Below, piece after piece: positions 34,840 through 43,198 of a stretch of DNA of 64,000 nt. Source of the DNA: Streptomyces sp. MA5143a (GTDB lineage Bacteria > Actinomycetota > Actinomycetes > Streptomycetales > Streptomycetaceae); the NCBI RefSeq assembly GCF_900290235.1, contig NZ_OLMK01000026.1:62001-126000 (forward strand), given 5' to 3'. A program made the position numbers and the translations under genes. Positions within the stretch are counted from its first letter, which is position 1. Each line of letters starts with the position of its first letter. The notes beneath the pieces were generated by a model. That model did no database searches. It saw only the letters and a program-made list of their open reading frames with translations, and had not been told where the DNA came from.

Positions 34840-34853
34840 ACCGATCGTTCGGT
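34840..34853. promoter_or_regulatory. Palindrome ACCGA-N4-TCGGT between paaH-like and paaN genes
   Basis: ACCGATCGTTCGGT, 57 bp from the paaH-like start and 78 bp from the paaN start. It is flanked by TTACTCTAACTC, which could hold -10 elements for either direction. Same core as the site at 31992-32005. Confidence 0.65.
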
Positions 34854-34930
34854 TACTCTAACTCTGTCCTCCTGTCGCTGCCCAGGTCAGGTCTCGACGC
34901 AGAGTCCCTGACGTGAGGAGTTGGTCACGC

Positions 34931-36622
34931 ATGGCCGCCGAACTGTCCGCGCACGACCTGATCGCCAAGCACCGGCCCACGCTCGACCAGGCGCTGGAGG
35001 CGATCCGCACCCGCGCGTACTGGTCACCCCACCCCGAGCACCCCAAGGCGTACGGCGAGAACGGCAGCCTGGGCATGGCCGAGGGCAAGGCCGCCTTCGA
35101 CGCGCTGCTCGGCAACCGCCTCGACCTCGACCAGCCCGGCACCGACGACTGGGTGGGCGGCGAGATTTCCCCGTACGGCATCGAACTGGGCGTCACCTAC
35201 CCGCACGCGGACATCGACACACTGCTGCCCGCCATGAAGGCCGGCCAGCGCGCGTGGCGCGACGCGGGCGCTCAGGCGCGCGCGGTGGTGTGCCTGGAGA
35301 TCCTCAAGCGGATCAGTGACCGCACCCATGAGTTCGCCCACGCCGTCATGCACACCAGCGGCCAGGCGTTCATGATGGCGTTCCAGGCCGGCGGCCCGCA
35401 CGCGCAGGACCGGGGCCTGGAGGCGGTCGCCTACGCGTACGCCGAGCAGGTCCGCACCCCGGACGAGGCGGAGTGGACCAAGCCCCAGGGCAAGCGCGAC
35501 CCGCTCAAGCTGGACAAGCGGTTCAAGGCGGTCCCGCGCGGCATCGCGCTGGTCATCGGCTGCAACACCTTCCCGACGTGGAACGGCTACCCGGGCCTGT
35601 TCGCCTCCCTCGCCACGGGCAACGCGGTCCTGGTGAAGCCCCACCCGCGCGGGGTCCTGCCCCTCGCGCTCACCGTGCAGGTGGCCCGCGAGGTGCTCGC
35701 CGAGACCGGCTTCGACCCGAACCTGGTCGCGCTGGCCGCCGAGCGCCCCGGCGAGGGCATCGCCAAGACCCTCGCCACGCGCCCCGAGATCCGGATCATC
35801 GACTACACGGGGTCGACGTCGTTCGGTGACTGGCTGGAGGCCAACGCCCGCCAGGCGCAGGTCTACACGGAGAAGGCCGGCGTCAACACGGTCCTCGTGG
35901 AGTCCACCGACAACTACAAGGGCATGCTCTCCAACCTGGCCTTCTCCCTGTCCCTGTACAGCGGCCAGATGTGCACCACCCCGCAGAACCTGCTGATCCC
36001 CCGCGACGGCATCACCACCGACGAGGGCGCGAAGTCCTACGACGAGGTCGTCACCGACCTCGCCAGGTCGGTCGGCGGTCTGCTCGGCGACGACGCCCGC
36101 GCGAACGCCCTGCTCGGCGCCATCGTCAACCCCGATGTGAAGGCCCGTCTGGAAGCCGCCGCCGGCCTCGGCGAGGTCGCCCTCGCCTCCCGCGAGATCG
36201 TCAACCCGGAGTTCCCGGACGCCGTCGTCCGTACGCCGGTGATCGTGAAGCTCGACGGCGCCAAGCCCGACGACGAGGCCGCGTACATGAGCGAGTGCTT
36301 CGGGCCGGTGTCCTTCGCCGTCGCCGTCGACTCGGCGACCGACGGCGTCGAACTGCTGCGGCGGACCATCGCCGACAAGGGCGCGATGGCCGTCGGGGCG
36401 TACACCACGTCCGACGAGGTCGCGGGGGCCGTCGAGGAGGTCTGCCTGGACGAGTGCGCGCAGCTCTCGCTGAACCTCACGGGCGGGGTCTATGTGAACC
36501 AGACCGCGGCGTTCTCCGACTTCCACGGCTCCGGAGGCAACCCGGCGGCCAACGCGGCGCTGTGCGACGCGGCGTTCGTCGCCAACCGCTTCCGGATGGT
36601 GGAGATCCGACGCGAGGCGTAA
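34931..36622 (+). CDS. paaN: Phenylacetic acid degradation protein PaaN (aldehyde dehydrogenase)
   Basis: 563 residues. The aldehyde dehydrogenase fold is clear: VIGCNTFPTWNGYPGLFASL, cofactor-region DYTGSTSFGDWLEANAR, and catalytic Cys in SLYSGQMCTTPQN. The family (PaaN) corresponds to the dehydrogenase part of PaaZ without its MaoC hydratase domain; it is thought to oxidise the semialdehyde from ring cleavage of oxepin-CoA. ATG 34931 with GAGGAG 10 nt upstream is taken as start. The core paaABCDE epoxidase genes are not here, so the pathway is split. Confidence 0.9.
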   Translation: MAAELSAHDLIAKHRPTLDQALEAIRTRAYWSPHPEHPKAYGENGSLGMAEGKAAFDALLGNRLDLDQPGTDDWVGGEISPYGIELGVTYPHADIDTLLPAMKAGQRAWRDAGAQARAVVCLEILKRISDRTHEFAHAVMHTSGQAFMMAFQAGGPHAQDRGLEAVAYAYAEQVRTPDEAEWTKPQGKRDPLKLDKRFKAVPRGIALVIGCNTFPTWNGYPGLFASLATGNAVLVKPHPRGVLPLALTVQVAREVLAETGFDPNLVALAAERPGEGIAKTLATRPEIRIIDYTGSTSFGDWLEANARQAQVYTEKAGVNTVLVESTDNYKGMLSNLAFSLSLYSGQMCTTPQNLLIPRDGITTDEGAKSYDEVVTDLARSVGGLLGDDARANALLGAIVNPDVKARLEAAAGLGEVALASREIVNPEFPDAVVRTPVIVKLDGAKPDDEAAYMSECFGPVSFAVAVDSATDGVELLRRTIADKGAMAVGAYTTSDEVAGAVEEVCLDECAQLSLNLTGGVYVNQTAAFSDFHGSGGNPAANAALCDAAFVANRFRMVEIRREA

Positions 36623-36771
36623 ACGCACACCTGTTCGACCCGTGGCCCGGTGCCCCGTTGGGGATGCCGGGCCACGTGCGCTCAGACGGGCCACTCGGCA
36701 CGCGGAGACACCGTGCTCAGACGCGGCGCCCTTGCTCAGAGGGCGCACGGACACTCGGAGAGCGCCCGAGC

Positions 36772-37545
36772 TCAGACCGCGCCCATGCTCCAGTGGTAGA
36801 GCGTCATCGCCACGCTCGTCGCCAGGTTGTAGCTGGACACCTGGGGGCGCATCGGCAGGGACACCAGATGGTCGGCGCGTTCCCGCAGTTCGGCGGAGAG
36901 CCCGCTGCGCTCGGAGCCGAAGGCGAGCAACGCGTCGTCCGGCAGCTTCAGGGCCCTGATGTCGTCCCCCTCGGGATCGAGGGCGAAGAGCGGGCCCGAC
37001 GGCAGGTCGGCCACCTCCAGCCGCTCCACGGCGGTCGCGAAGTGCAGCCCGGCCCCGCCGCGCACGACGGTGGGGTGCCAGGGGTCCAGCGTGCCGGTGG
37101 TGACCACCCCGGTCGCGCCGAAGCCGGCGGCCAGCCGGATCACGGCCCCGGCATTGCCCAGATTGCGGGGATTGTCGAGCACCACGACGGGCGCGGTGCG
37201 CGGGGTGTGCGCGAGCGCCGCCAGACGGGTCGCGCGCGCGGGGCGCACGGCCAGGGCGGCGACGGCCGTGGGATGCGGGCGCGGTACGAGCGTGCGGTAC
37301 GTCTCCTCCGGCACCTCGACGAGCAGCGCGGTCAGCGGCTCCCGCACGTCCGGCGCCAGGTCGTCGGCGAGCGCCAGCGCCGCCGCCCGGTCGACGGTGA
37401 CCGCCACCGGGATCTCCGCCCCGAAGCGCAGAGCGTGCTTGAGGGCGTGGAAGCCGTCGAGCAGGACGGAGGTGTCCGCGAGACGGCGCCAGGTCCGCAC
37501 CGGATCGCCGACCCCGTGCGCCGGTCCCGACTGGGGCGCGCTCAT
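36772..37545 (-). CDS. TrmH/SpoU family RNA 2'-O-methyltransferase
   Basis: 257 residues. The SPOUT knot motifs are present: LDNPRNLGNAGAVIRLAAGF, LLAFGSERSGLS and LPMRPQVSSYNLATSVAMTL. The N-terminal part is the short substrate-binding domain. It methylates a ribose in rRNA or tRNA using S-adenosylmethionine; the target base cannot be told. It sits 19 bp downstream of the HTTM gene on the same strand. Confidence 0.9.
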   Translation of the reverse strand: MSAPQSGPAHGVGDPVRTWRRLADTSVLLDGFHALKHALRFGAEIPVAVTVDRAAALALADDLAPDVREPLTALLVEVPEETYRTLVPRPHPTAVAALAVRPARATRLAALAHTPRTAPVVVLDNPRNLGNAGAVIRLAAGFGATGVVTTGTLDPWHPTVVRGGAGLHFATAVERLEVADLPSGPLFALDPEGDDIRALKLPDDALLAFGSERSGLSAELRERADHLVSLPMRPQVSSYNLATSVAMTLYHWSMGAV

Positions 37546-37564
37546 ACCGCGCTCACCGGATCGT

Positions 37565-38902
37565 TCATGCGGTGAAGCCTACGTGCGCCTGCTCGGCCGT
37601 CTCCTTCTCCGAGGGCGGCGCCCCCTTCTCGGACCGACCGGACCGACCGGACCGGCTGCGGCCGCGCCCGAACGGCACCCGCCGCACCACACCGTCACGC
37701 GCGCGTGCCGTCCAGCCGCCCAGGCGCTTCAGGAACGACGTCGGCAGGAACACGGCGTCGGCGGCGATCATCGCGAGCGAGAAGAACGGCAGACCGAGGA
37801 CGAGCGCGATCGCCGCGTGCTCGGTCATCATCACCGCGAGCAGGACGTTCTTGACGCGCCGGTTGAACAGCGTGAACGGGAAGGCGACCTGCGCGATGAC
37901 CGTCCCGTACGTCACCAGCATCACCATGGTGCCGCTCGACGTCATCAGGTCGGAGAGCGCGGGCCACGGCGAGAAGTAGTCCAGGTGCAGCGGGTAGTAG
38001 ACGGCCGTGCCGTCCTGCCAGCGCGAGCCCTGGATCTTGTACCAGCCGGCCGTCGCGTAGATCAGACACGCCTCGGCCATGATCACGAACAGGGCGGCGT
38101 TGTGGGCGAGGTTGCCGACGATGTCGAGCAGCACGCGGGGCCGGATGTCCGACTCGATCCGGTGCACGGCCCACCACACGCCGTGCACCACCCACAGTCC
38201 CCAGAAGACGGTCAGCCAGCCGCCCCCGAAGCCACCGGGAACCAGACCGCCGAACGTCGCCACGAGCAGCGCGAAGCCGAGGGCGCACCAAAGGAGGGGG
38301 CCCACACGGTCCGCCCGCGCCGCAGCCTCCCGCTCCAGGCGCTCGCGCGTGCGCCGTCTGCGCCGGGCGTCCAGGGACCAGACCTGGCCACAGCGGAGGA
38401 AGACCAGATAGATGGCCATGAGGTGGATGACGTTGTCGCCGCCGTCGCCCATGAACACGCTGCGGTTCTGCAGCGACAGCACACCCACCATGAACAGCAC
38501 GCTCGCGGTGCGGGTGCGCCACCCGAGCAGCAGCATCAGGCTCGACAGCACGGCGAGGGCGTAGACGATCTCGAACCACACCATGCCGTCCGACCACATC
38601 AGGGTCGTGAACGCGCCGTTGCTCGCGATCAACTCGTGCGCGAGGTCCCAGCTCCACGGCCCGTCCGGCCCGTACAGCTCACGCCGGTGCGGGAACTCGC
38701 GCAGCAGGAACAACAGCCAGGTCCCGGCGAAACCGATCCGGACGATCGCGCTCTGGTACGGACCCAGCGCGTTGTCGGTGACGCGGGCGATCCCGGAGCC
38801 GATGACGGCGGTGAGACGGGCGCCGGAGGTGCCAATGGGGCTGCTGGAGCTGTTGGTGCTGTCGGTGCTGCCAGTGGGACCGGCGGGAGTCGTGGGGCTC
38901 AT
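37565..38902 (-). CDS. HTTM domain membrane protein (gamma-carboxylase-like)
   Basis: 445 residues with many hydrophobic helices. The HTTM family (horizontally transferred transmembrane, related to vitamin K-dependent gamma-carboxylase) is recognised from IVRIGFAGTWLLFLLREFP, DNVIHLMAIYLVFLRCGQVW and YATAGWYKIQGSRWQDGTAV. A basic, disordered C-terminal tail (RRVPFGRGRSRSGRSGRSEK) follows. ATG 38902 overlaps the stop of the upstream DUF5819 gene by 4 bp. The biochemical role of bacterial HTTM proteins is unknown; a short Ser/Thr/Pro-rich N-terminus precedes the membrane part. Confidence 0.85.
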   Translation of the reverse strand: MSPTTPAGPTGSTDSTNSSSSPIGTSGARLTAVIGSGIARVTDNALGPYQSAIVRIGFAGTWLLFLLREFPHRRELYGPDGPWSWDLAHELIASNGAFTTLMWSDGMVWFEIVYALAVLSSLMLLLGWRTRTASVLFMVGVLSLQNRSVFMGDGGDNVIHLMAIYLVFLRCGQVWSLDARRRRRTRERLEREAAARADRVGPLLWCALGFALLVATFGGLVPGGFGGGWLTVFWGLWVVHGVWWAVHRIESDIRPRVLLDIVGNLAHNAALFVIMAEACLIYATAGWYKIQGSRWQDGTAVYYPLHLDYFSPWPALSDLMTSSGTMVMLVTYGTVIAQVAFPFTLFNRRVKNVLLAVMMTEHAAIALVLGLPFFSLAMIAADAVFLPTSFLKRLGGWTARARDGVVRRVPFGRGRSRSGRSGRSEKGAPPSEKETAEQAHVGFTA

Positions 38903-39909
38903 TCGGCGCTCGCCTCCGTGCGGTCGCGGTCGGCCACCGACCACCAGGACAGCTCCCGGATGACGGGCTTGTCGGACACCTGTTCCTCGCTCCACTCGGG
39001 CGCCGGGACATTGGTGGTACGGGACCGGACCTGTATCCGCTCGACGACCCCACCGGAGCCGCCGGCCCGCTCGCCGTCGAGCTCGCGGTCGAGGCGCATC
39101 ACCACGATGCGGCGCAGATAGCGCTCGGACAGCTCACCGCGTGAGCTCGTCGCGCGGTTCTCGGTGTCGTGCGTGGAGACATAGAAGTCCCAGGCCCGAC
39201 GCAGCTCGTTCTGGTCGGTATGGCTGGGCACCAGGTTGCCGTCGATGGCGGCCCCGTCCAACGCGGAGAGGTCGTACCAGCCGGTCTCACTGGATCCGCC
39301 GTCCGGCTTGCGGACCTCCGCCCTGACCTGCACGGCGATGTTCTGCTGCAACGGGTTCGGGGCGAACAGCTTCCAGTTCTGCTCGAACTCCGGGTACACC
39401 CAGTCGTCCACCGCCTGACCGTGCTGCTTCGTCATCGTGTTCGAGGGCGCCACATGCAGAAACACCATGCCGACGTGCACACAGGCCACCACGGCCACGA
39501 CGGCCAGCGCCAGCGCCACGACGATCTGGTACGGCAGCGAGAGCGCGGCTATGCCGGACACGGCGGGGGGCGGCGGCTGCGGCGAGGAGAGAGCGTCGTC
39601 CGAAGACGGCGGGGTGTACGGAGGGGGCGGGGTCTGCGGACTCTGCCGCGCAGCCCACGCCGGAGCACGAGCCGGAACCGGCGCGGAGCCGGTTTCCGGG
39701 GCGGAGCCGGTTTCCGGGGCGGAGCCGGTTTCCGGGGCGGAGCCGGTTTCCGGGGCGGGTGTGGAAGCGGGAGCAGGTGGGTCGGTGTCCGCGTCGGCGC
39801 TGTCGCCGTCGCCACGGTCGGCGGTCGCGTCTCCCGGGCCTATGGAAGCGGAGCCCTCGGGCTCGTCCGGCCCGCGCCGGGCGTTCGAGACCTCGTCGTA
39901 CGCGTCCAT
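38899..39909 (-). CDS. DUF5819 family membrane-anchored protein
   Basis: 336 residues. The N-terminal 115 residues are low complexity, including four exact APETGS repeats encoded by an 18-bp tandem repeat. One transmembrane helix (LPYQIVVALALAVVAVVACV) precedes an extracellular domain beginning PSNTMTKQHGQAVDDWVYPE and containing FEQNWKLFAPNPLQQ, the DUF5819 signature. It is translationally coupled to the HTTM gene, so the two products probably act as one membrane complex (inference). ATG 39909 is chosen over the upstream start because it is preceded by a purine-rich site. Confidence 0.82.
   Translation of the reverse strand: MDAYDEVSNARRGPDEPEGSASIGPGDATADRGDGDSADADTDPPAPASTPAPETGSAPETGSAPETGSAPETGSAPVPARAPAWAARQSPQTPPPPYTPPSSDDALSSPQPPPPAVSGIAALSLPYQIVVALALAVVAVVACVHVGMVFLHVAPSNTMTKQHGQAVDDWVYPEFEQNWKLFAPNPLQQNIAVQVRAEVRKPDGGSSETGWYDLSALDGAAIDGNLVPSHTDQNELRRAWDFYVSTHDTENRATSSRGELSERYLRRIVVMRLDRELDGERAGGSGGVVERIQVRSRTTNVPAPEWSEEQVSDKPVIRELSWWSVADRDRTEASAE
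39685..39756 (-). repeat. Four perfect 18-bp tandem repeats coding APETGS
   Basis: GGAGCCGGTTTCCGGGGC is repeated four times without change, keeping the reading frame. It encodes a Pro/Glu/Thr/Gly/Ser spacer on the cytoplasmic side of the DUF5819 protein and is a likely site of length variation among strains. Confidence 0.9.
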
Positions 39910-40040
39910 TCCGCCCCGCTCCCCGATTCCCACTCCCGGTCCGTTTCCCCACCGGAAACTTACTCAGCCGCGCGCATCCGGCACAGTCCCGATGGCCGCA
40001 GCAGTCACATCGTCACACCGATCACACGGCACCCACGAGG

Positions 40041-40049
40041 TTATCCACA
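40041..40049 (+). promoter_or_regulatory. DnaA box (TTATCCACA)
   Basis: A one-mismatch variant of the Streptomyces box and a perfect match to the E. coli R1-type box. Isolated. Confidence 0.5.
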
Positions 40050-40186
40050 GCCTCGGACACCTTACGGCGCGGTGCTCCACCATTGAGGTGAGCGGCCGAC
40101 GCAGCCAGAGGCGAGCAGCCGAACCACCCTGACCTTCACCGACTCACTGCCGGCCCCTGTCCGGCCCCCACGTCATTCCCTTCTTC

Positions 40187-40200
40187 TAGAACCTGTTCTA
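40187..40200. promoter_or_regulatory. KstR-like operator TAGAAC-NN-GTTCTA
   Basis: TAGAACCTGTTCTA is a perfect palindrome and fits the published actinobacterial KstR consensus TNNAACNNGTTNNA. It lies 40 bp before the GTG of the acyl-CoA dehydrogenase gene, where a repressor would block transcription. Confidence 0.65.
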
Positions 40201-40240
40201 TCTTGACGCCCCGTCATCGGCGACACGGAAGGGCGGAACC

Positions 40241-41434
40241 GTGGACTTCACCTTCACCGAGGAGCAGCAGGCGGCGGCCGAGGCGGCGAGAGCGGTGTTC
40301 GCCGGGGTCGCCCCGGACGGGGTGCCGAGCCCCTCGCTCGTTCCGGGGGCCGTGGCCGACGACTTCGACCGGGCCCTGTGGACGCGGCTGGCCGACGCGG
40401 ACCTGCTCAGCCTCCTGCTGGACCCCTCCTACGGAGGCTCGGGGCTCGACGTGATCGCGCTGTGCCTGGTGCTGCGCGAGTCGGCGAAGGTCCTGGCCCG
40501 GGTGCCGTTGCTGGAGAGCAGTGCGGCCGCCGTGACCGTCCAGGCGTACGGCAGTGAGGAAGCGAGGACCGATCTGCTCACCCGGGTGGGCCGGGGCGAG
40601 GTCGTGCTGAGCGTCGCCGCGCACGGCCGCACCGGCCACGACCCGGCCGAACTCGCGGTCACCGCTCAGCGGGACGCCGACGGGGCATGGGTCCTCGACG
40701 GAGTACAGACGGCGGTTCCCTGGGCGTACAACGCCGACTACATCGTCGTACCGGCGACGGCAGTGGCCGGGGACGCCGGGCTCACCACCGAGGCCCAGCA
40801 CACCGCCATGGCACCGGTCGGCACCGACAACGTCCTGCTCGCCCTCGTCCCCCGCGTCCACGAGGGCGTGGTCCTCGCCGAGCAGATCTCGACGGCGGGT
40901 GAGCGGCTCGCCGAGCTGCGGCTGGACTCGGCCCGGATCGCCGCACGGGACGTCATCGACGCGGACGGCGCCTGGGAAGGACTCCGCGAACTGCTGACCA
41001 TCGGCACCTGCGCGCTGGCCCTCGGTCTGGGGGAGGGGGTCCTCACCATGACCGGCGAATACACCGGCAAGCGGGAGCAGTTCGGGCACCCGATCGCCTC
41101 GTTCCAGGCCGTCGCCGTCCAGGCCGCCGACCGGTACATCGACCTCCGCGCCATGGAGGCCACCCTGTGGCAGGCCGCCTGGCGCATCAGCTCCGGAGCG
41201 GCAGGCGCCCTGCCCTCGGCCGGGGACGTCGCCGTGGCGAAGATCTGGGCCTCGGAAGGGGTACGGCGGGTCGTGCAGACCGCGCAACACCTGCACGGCG
41301 GCTTCGGCGCCGACGTCGACTACCCCCTGCACCGCTACCACGCCTGGGCCAAGCACCTCGAACTCTCCCTCGGCCCGGCAGCGGCACACGAGGAGTCCCT
41401 GGGCGATCTACTGGCAGCTCACCCCCTGGGTTGA
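40241..41434 (+). CDS. Acyl-CoA dehydrogenase (possible KstR-regulated)
   Basis: 397 residues, GTG start with GGAA nearby. The N-terminal domain (MDFTFTEEQQAAAEAARAVF), middle domain and C-terminal helical domain (EYTGKREQFGHPIASFQAVA, VVQTAQHLHGGFGADVDYPL) are those of the actinobacterial FadE-type dehydrogenases, several of which act on sterol side chains as heteromers. The usual catalytic Glu near the C-terminus is not obvious, as in one subunit of such heteromers. A KstR-like operator directly upstream fits a steroid-linked role, but no other sterol gene is present in the window. Confidence 0.85.
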   Translation: MDFTFTEEQQAAAEAARAVFAGVAPDGVPSPSLVPGAVADDFDRALWTRLADADLLSLLLDPSYGGSGLDVIALCLVLRESAKVLARVPLLESSAAAVTVQAYGSEEARTDLLTRVGRGEVVLSVAAHGRTGHDPAELAVTAQRDADGAWVLDGVQTAVPWAYNADYIVVPATAVAGDAGLTTEAQHTAMAPVGTDNVLLALVPRVHEGVVLAEQISTAGERLAELRLDSARIAARDVIDADGAWEGLRELLTIGTCALALGLGEGVLTMTGEYTGKREQFGHPIASFQAVAVQAADRYIDLRAMEATLWQAAWRISSGAAGALPSAGDVAVAKIWASEGVRRVVQTAQHLHGGFGADVDYPLHRYHAWAKHLELSLGPAAAHEESLGDLLAAHPLG

Positions 41435-41477
41435 GCACCACCCACCCGCTGGGCCGAGCGCCGTGCACACCGACCAA

Positions 41478-41508
41478 AGGGGCGCGCGAAACAAACCCGC
41501 GCGCCCCT
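41478..41508. terminator. Hairpin between the acyl-CoA dehydrogenase and rhodanese genes
   Basis: An 11-bp stem, 41478-41488 with 41498-41508, between two convergent genes. Confidence 0.65.
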
Positions 41509-41530
41509 GAACCTGGAAAGCTCTCCGAAC

Positions 41531-41878
41531 CTAGAGAACGAACCCGCTCTCGCCCTTGTCGTCCACCACCGGCCGCCCGGCGGCCGCCCAGACCTGCATC
41601 CCGCCGTCCACGTTCACGGCGTCGATGCCCTGCTGGACCAGGTACATGGTGACCTGCGCCGAACGCCCGCCCGAACGGCAGATCACATGAACCCTGCCGT
41701 CCTGCGGTGCCGCCTCGGTCAACTCCACGTACCGCGCCACGAACTCGCTGATCGGGATGTGCAGCGCCCCTTCGGCATGACCCGCCTGCCACTCGTCGTC
41801 CTCCCGGACATCGAGCAGGAAGTCGTCGTCCTTGAGGTCCCCGACCTCGACCGTGGGCACACCAGCTCCGAAATGCAT
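41531..41878 (-). CDS. Rhodanese-like domain protein
   Basis: 115 residues, a single rhodanese domain. The active-site loop is VICRSGGRSAQ with Cys as the sulfur carrier; DFLLDVREDDEW is the CH2A-like motif. It could move sulfane sulfur or act in stress detoxification; the partner is unknown. ATG 41878 is chosen: the much longer frame upstream encodes only Arg/Gly/Ala-rich shadow sequence. Confidence 0.88.
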   Translation of the reverse strand: MHFGAGVPTVEVGDLKDDDFLLDVREDDEWQAGHAEGALHIPISEFVARYVELTEAAPQDGRVHVICRSGGRSAQVTMYLVQQGIDAVNVDGGMQVWAAAGRPVVDDKGESGFVL

Positions 41879-41976
41879 GCGTACGACGCTACCCGACCGC
41901 ACGGCCCCACACCGTCGCCGTGCCCCACCTACTCGCCCCGCCCGGCCTCCGGGCGTGGCCACCCTGCCCCTGGCCG

Positions 41977-42981
41977 TCAGGGGCCCTCCTGACCGCCCTG
42001 GCTGCCCGGACCGCCTTGGCCGACCTGCCCCTCGTGGTTGTCCTGACCACCATGCCCCGCCTGGCCGACCTGACCACCCTCGCCGAGCAGCCCCGCCAGT
42101 TCCGCCTCCCGCTGGGCGACCTCCGTCAGCAGTTGTTCGGCGATCTCGTCCAGGAGGCGGTCGGGGTCGTCGGGGGCGATGCGAAGCATGGAGCCGATGG
42201 CGCCCTCCTCCAGTTCGCGGGCGACAAGGGTGAGCAGCTCCTTGCGCTGGGCCAGCCATTCAAGGCGGGCGTACAGCTCCTCGCTGCGGCTGGGCCTGCG
42301 CTCCTCCGGCACCGGACCCGCGGCCCACTCCTGCGACAGCTCCCGCAACAGCGTCTCGTCACCCCGTCCGTAGGCCGCGTTGACCCGCGATATGAACGCG
42401 TCCCGCCGCTCGCGCTCCTTGTCGTCCTGGGCCAGATCGGGGTGAGCCTTGCGGACCAACTCGCGGTAGAGCCGACGGGCCTCGTCGCTCGGTCGCACCC
42501 GCTCCGGGGGCCGCACGGCCTGGTCGGTGAGCATGGCCGCAGCCTCCGGGAACAGGCCCTCCGAGTCCATCCAGCCGTGGAAGAGCTCCTCCACGCCCGG
42601 CATGGGCATGACCCGCGCCCGTGCCTCCTGCGCCTTGCGCACGTCCTCGGGGTCGCCGGTCCGTGCGGCCTTGGCCTCGGCGATCTGGGCGTCGAGCTCG
42701 TCGAGCCGGGCGTACATCGGTCCGAGCTTCTGGTGGTGCAACCGGGAGAAGTTCTCCACCTCGACCCGGAAGGTCTCCACCGCGATCTCGTACTCGATCA
42801 ACGCCTGCTCGGCCGCCCGCACGGCCCGCTCCAGCCGTTCCTCGGGCCGCTCACCCCCGGTGCCGCCACCGGACACCGCGCCCTCGGCGGAAGTGCCCTC
42901 GCCCTGCCCCGGACCCCCAGCGGGCTCCACGGGCTCGGCAGGGTGCTCGGACTGGGTCTGATCGGCTTCCGGGCTCGTCAC
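41977..42981 (-). CDS. J-domain (DnaJ-like) protein
   Basis: 334 residues. A J domain with the diagnostic HPD is in LYRELVRKAHPDLAQDDKER, about two-thirds into the N-terminal half, so it is internal rather than N-terminal. A long helical, probably coiled-coil segment precedes it (RLERAVRAAEQALIEYEIAV) and a Gln/Glu-rich helical segment and a Gly/Gln repeat tail (GQVGQ...GGQ) follow. It lacks the zinc-finger and substrate domains of DnaJ. GTG 42981 is the start. It may recruit Hsp70 (DnaK) to a specific client; unknown. Confidence 0.85.
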   Translation of the reverse strand: MTSPEADQTQSEHPAEPVEPAGGPGQGEGTSAEGAVSGGGTGGERPEERLERAVRAAEQALIEYEIAVETFRVEVENFSRLHHQKLGPMYARLDELDAQIAEAKAARTGDPEDVRKAQEARARVMPMPGVEELFHGWMDSEGLFPEAAAMLTDQAVRPPERVRPSDEARRLYRELVRKAHPDLAQDDKERERRDAFISRVNAAYGRGDETLLRELSQEWAAGPVPEERRPSRSEELYARLEWLAQRKELLTLVARELEEGAIGSMLRIAPDDPDRLLDEIAEQLLTEVAQREAELAGLLGEGGQVGQAGHGGQDNHEGQVGQGGPGSQGGQEGP

Positions 42982-43198
42982 CCGACCCAGCCTAGGCCAC
43001 GACTCCGAGCGCCACCGAGCCCGCCCGAAGGCACCCCGCCCGACCGGGAACGACGAGATCGGACCGCTCACGCCGAGGCGACCGAGCCGAGAACCGACCA
43101 GAGCATCAACCCGAGCCGACCGCACCCTCCAAGCCGGGAATCGACCCGAGCCGACCGCACCCGCTACCGCTCACCGGGCCCCGACGCCCCGGCCCTCG

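Larger units (their letters stand above)
39910..40240. other. Intergenic region with DnaA box and KstR-like operator
   Basis: 331 bp between the divergent DUF5819 and acyl-CoA dehydrogenase genes, without a supported gene. It contains TTATCCACA at 40041-40049 and the palindrome at 40187-40200. Confidence 0.6.

Noticed and set aside
40187..40200. LexA/SOS box
   Set aside because: Actinobacterial LexA sites need GAAC-N4-GTTC; the spacer here is two bases, which fits KstR instead.
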